64,000 nt of DNA, taken from Sinohyriopsis cumingii (Eukaryota; Mollusca; Bivalvia; Unionida; Unionidae). Below, in pieces: positions 13,301 through 25,300 of the stretch. Location of the stretch: assembly GCA_028554795.2 (NCBI GenBank), contig CM068828.1:10727814-10791813 (forward strand), written 5' to 3'. The notes below the pieces were generated by a model that was not told the origin of the DNA, ran no database searches, and saw nothing but the letters and a program-made list of their open reading frames with translations. Every line of letters begins with the position of its first letter. Position 1 is the stretch's first letter. A program made the position numbers and the translations under genes.

Positions 13301-16300
13301 AACATTCAAACTTGGTATGCATCTTATCATTTTCGCTATTGAAAATTCTCATAATTTAAATTTTGTCTTGTAAGCTTGCTCTAATTGACCACTCTAATTT
13401 TCCAGCTGTTAGATGAGTTGCCAATGATCTGGGGGACAGCCTTTCTCGTGTACTCATTGTAAGTATCCATCTTTATTTTTTCTTTTCTTTTTTCAGTCTT
13501 TTCTAATTTTTTATTTGTATAGTCAGAGCTTGTTATCTTATGATGCTCATCCCATCCGTCTGTCATAGCAGTTTTGTTTCTGCACAATAACTCAAATTGT
13601 CCACCATCTACATTTACCAGACTTTGTGGGTAGTTTGCACTTTGGGTAAGGGTGGACCATATCATTTCCTGGGTCTGAAGCTCCAAGGGGTAAACGCAAA
13701 GTCATTGTAACTTAAATAAGATAAAATGAATTCTGCAAAATAATTTGAGTTCCCTACCATCTACAGGTATCAGACTTTGTGGATGGCTTGCACATGGTAC
13801 AAGAAAGAATCATGTTTACATGCAGGTTAAAATGTCAAAGTTCAAAGTCATTATGAGGACAATAATTAAAAATGGGTTTTCAAACAATAACTCAAGTTCT
13901 CCACCATCTATTGTTATAAAATTGTGCACAAGGATGCACTTGGGTAGTGAAGTGCCCTATTGATTTCAGGGTCAAAAGAATAAATATCAAGATTATGGAC
14001 CAAATGAATGAAAATGGTTTCTGTACAATAACATAAGTTGTTCACCATCTGTGTTTATATTGGTGTGGAAAAGGTCAAGGTCACTGTGGCTGTTTCCACA
14101 CAATAACTTTAGTTTTCCACCATCTGCAGATACAATCCTTTGTGGATGACTTGCATTTGGAAAAGGTTTTCAAACAGTAACTCAAGTTCTTTGCCATCTA
14201 CAGTTACTAGACTTTTCTGTCAACTTGCACTTGGGGTAATGAAGAACTTTATGAATTTTGAACTATGGTTGATGATTGCGGTCAAATGCTTAAGGGGCAA
14301 GGTCACTGTGACTGCAAGAATAAAAATTATTTCCACTCAAAAACTTGTGTGCTCCACAATCTAGTTACCATCCATTATATGGCAAGCAAATGGAGTAAGG
14401 AAGAAAGCCCACTGATTTTGGTGTCAAAAGTTCAGAGGTTATGGTCACTGTGACAGAAGAAATTAAAATCATTTCCACACAGTAATAGTAGCTTGGGATC
14501 TCATACCTGGATCAAACTTTGTGGATGTTTTGCACTTAGGGTGAGGAGAAGACTTGATTTTTGTGTTAAGAGGTCAGATGTTAAGGTCAATGTCACTGAT
14601 GCTGACAAAAATTAAATTGGTTTCTTCAAAATAGCATTGGTTCTTCATCATGCATCTGGACCAGACTTTGTCAATGGCTTGTACTTTAGGTCAGGAAAAG
14701 GCTTATTAATTTGGGGGCTTAAAAGTCAGTGTCACTTTTTCTGAAAGAATAAAAATGGTTTCCACTTAATAACTTTAGTTCTACATCACAGACCAGGAAC
14801 AGATTTTGGGAATGGTCTGCACTTGGTGTAAGGAAGAAGTATGTTGATTTGGGGGTCCAAAGGTCATGGTCATTGTGAATAGAAGATGAACAATGGTTTA
14901 TGTATATAAATTTTAGTTATCCAGTACTTTTATGAAAATTTGTGGATAACTTGCAAGTTGAAAAATGTTTTTGGATAATAACTTTTATTCTAGACCATGT
15001 ACCTTGACCAATGTTTATAGAGGGCATGACCTTAATGTATAGAAGAAGCATATTGATTTGGTTGTTAAAGGTCAAGGTCATTGTTGCTTAAGAAAAATGA
15101 GTCGCAGAGTAACATATATTTTAAAGTAAATTGTTTGCATGGGAGGATTGTTACACATGAGGCAGGTGTATAATGTGCTGTTTATAGTACTCTTGTTTAT
15201 GATAAGAACCTTTATTTTTATACAAATATCACACTAATGCAGTTAATAGGGACCTTTTTTAAGCATAAACTCAGTGCAACTAATGTCATGGAAACATGAA
15301 ATATGGGTTATAGTGACCTAATTTTATGCAGTAGGATTTTATACATAATTATCTTCTTACTTTCTTAGGTTGGGACCCATGTTGGCCTCATTGAATAAGA
15401 TCTGTAATATTGGTAAATTTATATTTAAAAATGGGATTGAAATGATAGTTATGTTCTTATAGACACATAATCACCCTCCAAATAATGAATTATGTGTGTT
15501 CTTAGTTAATGCATTTTTTTACAGTAGGAAATGAATGGAAACAAAGTTAAAGTTTATTAATGTATTTAACATACAGCAATATCAAAGAAAGAAACATCCA
15601 TTTTACTTTGTCATATCTAGATAATTGTATCATTTTCTAATTTTTTTCAGTATTGAAGTTGACAGCCCTCCAAATAGTCATAATAAACCTTTAGAAGTGA
15701 TTTTGATGTTATACTGCCTTGTAGTCACCATAGTAAGTGATAATAATGTTTTACTGCCTTATAGTCACCATAGTAAGTGATATTGATGTTACACTGCCTT
15801 ATAGTCACCATTTTTAAAAATGCATCATTTATAATGTGTTTATTGTATGCAAAGATAAGAGATAGAAAGAGAGCAATTATGCACCATAACTTTCAATCAG
15901 CATTACCCTATACATTTTATCACTAGCTTGCATGGCAGGAATTGATAATTAGAGAATATGCATTTCTCCTTCAAATACATTCCCCAATCACATTATGTTA
16001 GGAAAATTAGTATGCTACCTTGCAAATCCAGCCCTACTAAAAGATGAAAATCAGCTTTCCTTGTCATTTCCAATAGACAAAGGGCAATAACTCTTGCTCA
16101 TGACCTCCTTGCTGCTGTACTGATTACATCGTACAGTTTATCCTCAAACGATCCAAGCCATTTTTGTTGTTGGTGTTGTAGGGTTTAACGCCATTTTTCA
16201 GCATATGATAGGCTATATTTGGCGGCCAGTATTAATGGTTGAGGAGGAACCTGGGAAATCCCCGGAAAGAACCACCGACTGCCATTTTTGTATTATAATC

Positions 16301-19300
16301 GAATTATCCTTTTCTTTTGGATCTGTTGTGTAATCACTCTGCTGCAGTTTTTATGCATTCTTTTTACAATTTTTGCCAAATTTGAGTGATTTTGTCACCT
16401 TTAGGGAATTTGTCCTTTTAAGACCATATCACACATGCTGTCATTATCCTTTGCAACGTCATTATGAGTTAGCATGACTTTGACTTTTTTGCTTAGTCTA
16501 TTTGTAACACAGTTGGTTTTAGTGAGTTATTAACATGCTGCTTTGTTAATTTATGTTTTGTTTTCCGTTTTTTGTGTTGTTTCATTAAACAGATCAACTT
16601 AATGCTTGAAATAGATAAGTTTAAAGCATAGTCTTTAAGTTTCGACTGTGGCACTGTCCTTTTCGATTCCTTCATGAGTAACATGGAATATACTTATATT
16701 AGTGATTTAGTAACTTGATGAATTCACAATTTATGCTTTGCTTTCCCTTTTTTATGTCAGCAGAATGTCATCTAAATACTGTTTATGCAACTTTAGAGCA
16801 TGGAAGTCTACCATGATTCTTGTTTTGTTTATGTTAAGTATATCTCATATGTGACAAGCATCATCTGTAAGATGTGGTCAGAGGAAGTCTGCGCTACCAT
16901 GTTAGCTAGTTAGTTACATACTGATTTGCTAATCTATGCTTTGTTTTCTCTTCTTGTGTCGTTTCAGGAGGAATGTTTATGAAATGCATGCTCAAAGCAG
17001 TAGTCCATTAGGCATTCAGGGGAGGTAAAGATGGAATAAGTCAAGGAAGACAATCATTTTTGTTGGTGATATCAGTTTATTGGGGCCTGTTCCATAGTTT
17101 TAGGCAGTCCAGTGGGCATAATTCCCCCTGCATGTTTGAGCATCACCTTTGGGCCCATAAGTCATGGCACATGAGGTTTGTACCAGATCCATCAGATCTG
17201 CCTCCGAGCATGGTCTTAGGACTTTTAAGTCACAATGCATGATATTTGTACTGGATCCATTGGATCCAGTGCATAATAAGACCACACTATCACCAGCCAT
17301 CACTGACCATCAGGCATTTCATCATGGAGACCTTTTCGTTGAGTTGGTTCAGCCAACTATGATTTACGGAGATCTTAGTGACATTTCTGTCCCTATAACC
17401 GTGCCCTTACTATGACAGGGATTTCAGTTAGAAATCTGTCTAGCCAGCCAGGCTCTTGGAGCAGCTGGTACTTGTGATAGCCAGAGTGTTTACTATACTG
17501 CCAGCTTTCAGGCTGACCATGTGCTGGGCATGCCAACCAGCAGTCCTGGCAGTGCCAGACTTCTGTATGTTAACTGCATGTCCACAAGAGAGAACTATTG
17601 TAGTTTTCATAGTGATAGAGAGTAATCTTCAGTGCCACCTGGTACATCTTCTCCAGAGGTACGAGTGGATCCAGATTTGGTCTCTGTGCATGGTGAGTGT
17701 GACGATACTCCTTCAAATCCACCATCCTCCACATCATACCAGATTCGACCATGGAACGAACTGAAGTTTAGCTTTCTAGCTCCTCTCAGGATTGCTTAGG
17801 TAATTAACCAGGGCTGCTCACCATACCATGGCCAATACTTCAGCCAGTTGACACCTGATACAACATGTCGCATGTCATACCCTCCCTTTCTGGACGACCC
17901 TATCTGCCTTCCACCTTGCCGCTCTACCCACACATGTTTGTAACCACTCAGCCCCCACCACTGTGAAGGAATGTTAAACGGCCATAGGATAGTGGATCTC
18001 CTTCATCATGTGCACTGCTGTCAAGCATTAGGAAGCAATTATACAGAATAGGTAAGAAACCAAATTTTGAGCCAAATGGATTCCCACAGAAATGGGGGGG
18101 GGTGATCCAGATCATTAGGAGGGGTTTCTAGTTTTGTTCATCTACAACCCCTTCTCTCTCTTTATCTCCCCTCTCCTTATCTTCCCTCTTCATGGATACA
18201 CCATCAGATCAGGAGAAGGATGCCTTAAAAAGGAGATACGGTTGCTCATCAGAAAAAAAGACACCTGGTGGAGCTTGTGAATAGACCACAATACCCAAGG
18301 TTTCCTTAAGGCTGTTTCTTATTCGCACAGAAAACGCCAAGTGAAACTTATCATCATCTTGAGTATGATGTCAGTCTTGACCTGACCAATGCATATTTTC
18401 ATGTACCTGTCCAAACAATGTCACAAAACTTTCTACATTTTGCTTCCCACAACACAGTTTATCAGTTCTCCTCTTTGGCCTCAACATCAGCCATTGGACT
18501 TTTACCAAGATTATGGATTATGTCATCACCCTGTTCTGATCGATGTCATCTACACTGACAGCAGTGTATTAGGATGACATCCTCTGAAAGATATGTAAGT
18601 TCTATCATACACCAAGGAAGGAATGATCTCTCTCTTTTAGATCATCTAGGCTTTCTAGTGAACTGGGAAAAGTCCGATCTCCATCCATCTCTGCATTTTG
18701 TCCATCTGGGTATATAGTTTTTAACCAACTGGAATCTGCTGTGACTTCCTCGTGTTCATGTGATCAGAATCGCCAAACTCATTGAGTCTGTTTCCAGCAG
18801 GACTTGGACTTTAGCAAGAGTTCTTGCAACTCCTCAATTTCTTCAAAGTCGCAGTGGGCTTGAACCCACTCGGCTGTCTTTTGATGTGCCCCTTACAAAC
18901 AATATTGTTAGCACAATGGGACCATTTTTCAAGTCCCCTAGATCAAAGAATCATGATCACACCTGAGATTATTTTATTCCTGCATCAGTGGAGTAACCCA
19001 GGTTGGATGACCATGGGAATCTCACATGAGAAGCCCCCAGTGGAAATAACAGTATGTACTGATGCCAGTGTTACGATTAGGGTGCCCACCTGTTGCTGAA
19101 ATTCACTACCATCATCATGTGGGAGCGAGGGGAGCAACCTCTGCGCATCAACATTCTAGAAATAAAGGCTGTTATCAATGCCTTTCACTTCTGGAAAGAT
19201 CAACTCTCAGGCAAAACAGATCTCATTATGTCCAAAACAGATCTCATTATGTCCAAAACAGATCTCATTATGTCCAAAACAGATCTCATTATGTCCAAAA

Positions 19301-22300
19301 CCTCGGTGATGATGGCCACCTTCTCAAACAGGAGGCACCAAAAATCAACCCACCTGTATGGTCTGATTTGGCAGTTTCTGTGTTGGTGCAACAATCTCCA
19401 TATTGATGTACAAGTCAGACTCATTCCTGGCAGACTCATTGTCTTGGTCAGCACAATCCAGGAGAAGCCGAGTCCTTCACACGGAATGGTTTCTCCATCA
19501 TTCAGTCTTCACATAAATCTGCACACTTTGGATTACCATTGATCAACCTCTTTGCAACAAGTTTGAATCACGTTACCCACCTTCGTCACTTCAGACCAAG
19601 CTGAATGCCCTTTCTATAAACCAAAAGTCTCTTCAGTTCAGATCTGAGGGTTCCGTGGTTCTCTTGACACAACCAGGCTTTGTAGCCCAAAATAGTTACC
19701 ACCTGTCGGTGACCAAAGAGTCTTCATTCGCTCTCTCTATTCCATTGGTCAAGAACAGAAGCCATGCAAGATCCTGTTTCCGCTCTCAAGCACTACTTGA
19801 AACGCACAGAGGCAAATGGTGGCATGCTCAAATGTCTCTTCTTTCTTGTGTGAGCTGGGACACAGGATATCACCCCTCAAACACTTGCTGCATGGCTGAA
19901 GTGGGTTGTACACTCAGCATACTCTGATGTCTCACCAGATCAGAGTCACCTCACATAGATTACTACTCGGAAGCTTCAGACCATCTCTCTGAGCCTCGCC
20001 TTCAAATGTAATGTATTATAGAAGCTCTTTGTTGGCATGCAGAGTCAACTTTCTTGAGCCTTCATCTCATAGATTTAGCATCGCAGAGGCAGACCTTGAA
20101 TCTGGTGGGTCCAGTGGTGGTGGCACAAACCATCACCAGACCCATCTAAATTAATCAACACAGCCTGTTAGCTTTGCTGGATTCGCCAGTGCAATTTTGT
20201 GGGTAAGAAGAATTCAATCATCATCTTCTTTACCGTCGATAAGGGTCACAGATCAAGTAACCCCAGGGTGTGTTGCTTATGTAATTAGGAGAATGGATTA
20301 TCATTCATATGGGGAATCCAGCTATTCTTCCCTAGAGGATGCCCAAGGTAGAGGTCGGATACTCAGCGTCCCCACACCTTATTGCTTATTCTCCTAACAT
20401 AATGTGGTAACCTGATTATTCTTGGAGATTTCAGCTTTCACTTTGACTGTCCTGGAAAAACAGATACATCAAAACTCATTGATTCCATTAATGTTTTCAA
20501 CCTTAAACAGTCAGTTAACCAACCCACCAATAAACATGGTCACATTTTAGACTGGATTCTTCATAGACCTGATGATAACATTCTTCGGTCCTCCCTGGTA
20601 TCTCATGACCTTGCATCAGATCACCTCTGCATTATATGCCATCTTGACGTATCAGTCCCAAACCCTCCACCTTTATCTGCTACTAAGAGAAACCTCCGTA
20701 TGATAAATAGAACCAAACTGATGCATGACATCCAAGCTAACCTAACAACTTGCTTACCTCCTACCGATGAACAACTCGATAACTGCCTGCGTTCATTGCT
20801 TGACAAACATGTCCCAGCTACCAAGTGCAGAGTATCAATTCAAAAGTGTTCTCCATGGTATAACAGTGTTAGGGACCAGCTTCGTACTGCTAAAAGAGAC
20901 CGCCGTAAAGCTGAGAGGTTCTGGCTTTCCACCAGACTCACTATTCATAAGCAAATCTATGAAGCTGCTAAGAAGAATGTCAGAAATATAGTCCATGCAG
21001 CGAAATCAGCCCACTACACTACTAACATCATGGAAAGTTCCAGCTGCAAAGAGCTCTTCGAGATTACTAACAAGCTAATGTCAAGGAACAAATCTACACC
21101 ACTTCCAACTACCTTTTCTCCAGTCGACCTTCCGGACATGTTTGCAAATTTCTTCCGTGACAAAGTACAAACCATTAGAGATAAACTTGACACCACAATT
21201 TCAATTGACTCGTCGTCACCATAAAGTTGGGATACAGAATTTGAGCGGCAACCATTAGCAGCATTTGAACCTGTCTCTATGGATTTTGTATGGACAATCC
21301 TGATGAAGAGTGCACCAGAGTCATGTGAACTTGATCCAATTCCAACATCACTGCTGCTTGAGTGCTTAGGTTCAGTATTGCCTTCACTAACTGATGCTAT
21401 TAATACCTCTCTCTCATCCGGGGAATTCCCATCATTTTTCAAAACTGACGTTGTAAAGCCTCTGCTGAAGAAACCAACACTAGACCATAACGATTTAAAG
21501 AACTACCGCCCAGTTTCTAATCTTCCATTCATATCAGAAATCTTAGGAAAGGTTGTTCTATCCCAGCTTGTATCTCATCTAAATTCAAACAATCTTTTTA
21601 GCAATGTACAATCTGCATATCGCCCTTGCCACAGTACTGAAACTACTCTTCTGAAAGTAGTTAATAGCATTCACTCTGCATTGGATAGCGGAAAGATTAC
21701 AATCCTCACCCTCCTTGATTTGTCTGCAGCATTTGACACAATAGACCATCATATATTACTTCACCGTCTCCAGCATGTATTTGGCATTCATGATACAGCC
21801 TTACTGTGGTTCAAGTCCTATTTGGTCAACAGGACACAAATTGTATCTGCAAATGGAATACACTCAGCCCAGTTGATCTATGTTGTGGTGTTCCACAGGG
21901 GTCTGTTCTTGGACCTGTTCTCTTCATTCTGTACACTCATTTGCTCTCAAGTGTCATAGATCATCATCCAGTGTCTCACCAATTGTACGCTGATGACACC
22001 CAAATATACAAATCTAGCCACCCAACTGAAGTTGATGCTACCATCCAAGGTGTAGAGAGGTGCATTTCTGATGTGAAATCATGGATGACATGTAACAAGC
22101 TGCAGATGAATGATGATAAAACTGAGGCCATTCTGATCACAACAAAAGACTTTCTCCTTCACATCCTTTACCTCAAACAGTAAATATCAGCAAATTAAAT
22201 TCACACAGTCAGTAGGAAACCTAGGTGTTACTCTGGACAGTACTCTCACATTGTACCAACATGTCATGAACATATGCAAGGCTGCATATCTTGAGCTGAG

Positions 22301-25300
22301 ACGCATCAGCTCAATTTGCAAATACCTTTCAGTTGATGCCACTAAAACACTTGTGTGTTCATTAGTACTTCCAAGACTGGACATTTGTAACTCAATTCTG
22401 TCTGGTTCGTCTCAATATCTGCTCCAGAAACTTCAAAAAGTTCAAAACACATCTGCTGCTCTGTACCCTACACTGGCTATCCATTCGATCCAGAATCAAA
22501 TATAAAATTTGTTCTCTGTGCTACGTTTCACTGTCGGACTCTAGTCCAACATACTTATCCGACCGCACCCATGTGTACACACCAGCAAGATACTTACGCT
22601 CCTCTTCTGACAATCGTATACTCATTATTCCCACTATGAAAACAAAGTTATATGGACAGCGTTCTTTTGCCTACCAGGGCCCAGCAATGTGGAATGAATT
22701 GCCCACTGAACTTACACACAAAGACAGTAATCACATTCAAGAGGGCTCTCAAAACTCACTTTTTTCGACTGCAAGAACAAACTTAAAGACCTAATAATGT
22801 TTCCTACCTTAAATATTCTCAGCATGTTTTTTTAATGTTTTCTAATTTCATGGTGTTTTTTCTTGTAATCATATCATTATATGTTTTTTATCTTATAGGT
22901 GTTGTCTAATGTTGTAATGCGCTTAGAGCTTCTAAAGATTAGGCGCTATACAAAGTCCTCATTATTATTATTATTATTGGGGAATGTATTCGAAGGAGAA
23001 AGCAAATTTTTAAGTAAATTATGTTTCTCAGAGAATACTTACCCAATCACATTACTTAAAAACCCTCCCAACCACCCTGCCATGCAAGCATCCTCATTAG
23101 TATCTCACTTGGCTAAAAACTAATGACACCTGGCAGTGCCAAGGGGACATAATGGGCAAGAGTTAATGAACTTAGTTTGTCCTGACGGAAACTGGCACTG
23201 CTCAGACATCTAATAGGGCCACTGCAATGAACACATTAAACATGTTATAACTAATTCTCCTTACACTGCGCTAATAACCAAACTTTGCTCATTTTCCATG
23301 TTTATTGTTTTTTAATGAAACTAATAATTAGTTTCACCTGTTTCATAAAGTTGATTTCTAAGATTTAATTTTCAGAAAAATATTCATTTTAGGAAAATTG
23401 TGATATAAATCTTGATCTCTCTTTTGTACATTGAGAAAGCAGATTTCTTCCATTCAACAACTGGGGTCCCGAGTGGACTAGAGTGCTCACCATTCTGGAT
23501 CACTGTCATCTCACCTCTGTCTGCGTGGGTTCAAGTCTCAGGCTCGGCTAACGTGGGTACATGAGAAAGCTTGCCACTAGCTTCTCATAGGTCATTGTTC
23601 TTCCCTGGGGTTTTTCAGGGTTCTACTTCCACCAGTTATACTGGCTGCCATATATAGCCTATCTTGTGCTGAAAAATGGTGTTAAACCCTACTACAACAA
23701 CAACAGTAAGCTTATTCCATCTGTGAACAGGTCCAGTGAAAAAGCTTTATCCATTAGAGTACAGGTCCAGTGAAAAAGCTTCCTCATTTCTATTATAACA
23801 CAAGCTGACTTAAAAAGTGTTTTTGGTAGACCACCTGTCATGAAAGACCACTTTTATGCATGAATCGGCTTGTATTATTGAAGACCTCTACTACGAGACT
23901 GTCTTGAGAAACCACTTTTCTTGGCAGAAAAACTAGTCTCAAGAAGGGTTTCATTATAGTTTATCTTATTTTCCATACAAGCTAAAAAAGCATAGGTGCA
24001 TACTAACAACTTAAAGTGCTTATTTTACCATTTTTTATTTTCAGATATACATGACGACAAATAACACTGTCTTTCATGAGGTGAGGCTGCAAACTAAAGT
24101 TTCCATATTTGTTTTTCCTTCTGGCATGTCATAAGGTCTTTATCATTACTGCTTGAATCCCATCTGTATGCCCTTTTTTATTCCCTTTTTTATACATTTT
24201 GTACGGAATTCATTTTATCAGTTCCAGAATTCATATTATCAGTTCAGAGACAAGAATAATCTTTTAGAAAATTATAATTTTTTTATGTTCTGAAAATAAA
24301 GCATGATTTTAATCACAGACATACATAATGTGTTTGAAATAATATGTCGTAAACTTGTTACACCATTTGACTCATGTTATACCACATATTGATGTTAAAA
24401 CATGTATGTAAGCATACTGTATAACATTATATTTCCAGAGTTGGAGTGGAGGGGGTGTGTGTTTTTGGAGTATTCACTGAGTGTGTGTTCTTCAGAATAT
24501 AAGCATCCTGAGTTTGAAAATTGTTTCAAGAACATTTCACTCATGACAGGTAGAAATGTTTGGGGAATGGTGAAATTTTGCTTCTGTTGGGCAAGTGAAA
24601 ATAAAATAGAAAGAAAAACAAACCCATGAAGTGATTGATACAGCTCATATGCAGTCATGGCATGAAACTTCAAAAATGATGAAATTCATTGCAAAATTGT
24701 TACTCACATTGTAGAGTATAATTATGTTTCAGGTTATCAAAATGTTTGACTTTTGTGCATAAATGCAATGGTAAAGAATCCTAATAACCAGTACTAGATT
24801 ACATATGATCTGAGAGCTTTGGTGGCCTACGTGGTTAGAGCATCTGCCTCAGATGTGGGAGGTCACAGGTTTGAATCCAAGCTGAGTCATTCCAAAGATT
24901 TATAAAAATGGTAATAGCAGCTGCCTCACTTGGTGCTCAGCATTAAGAGGTTAGTGTTAGGACTGGTTGGCCTGGTGTTAGTATAATGTGACTGGGTGGC
25001 ATGATTCCCACATGCTAGACACCACTGTAAGTTGCCACACTGCAGAAATCTCAGCGCTATGACTGAAAAATTGTTGAAGATACATTAAAAATCCAAATCA
25101 CACACACACACACATGGTCTGATTGGCTAAGAAATATTATAAAAGGCTGCCATCACACGATAATCATGTTTTACCTCTTGTGACTGCAACGGTGAAACAT
25201 CTGACCCAAAAATGAATGGCACTAACTTTTCTTGAGTACTGACTCCTGAAATCTAGAATCTTTAGTATGCACTGATCCCCAACACGCATGAAACTTTCAT

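Larger units (their letters stand above)
15926..23089 (+). mobile_element. DIRS-type retrotransposon (decayed), interrupted by a LINE
   Basis: The element has inverted terminal repeats: left 15926-16010 and right 20388-20406 continuing at 22976-23089. Inside, on the + strand, are remnants of reverse transcriptase (18190-18680), RNase H (19030-19540) and a tyrosine-recombinase-like tail (about 19690-20150). This order and the inverted ends fit the DIRS order, which integrates with a tyrosine recombinase instead of a DDE integrase. All frames are broken. A gag-like region may lie at 17050-17800 but I cannot recognise it. Its right ITR is split by a CR1/L2-like LINE, and a SINE fragment sits near its left end. 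Confidence 0.82.

Noticed and set aside
15375..15420. Possible extra ACER3 exon after TTTCTTAG
   Set aside because: The translation does not align with the family and would disturb phase; exon 5 at 15651 fits exactly.
17060..17764. DIRS gag gene
   Set aside because: Several short frames are present but none shows a motif I can recognise; position alone is not enough.
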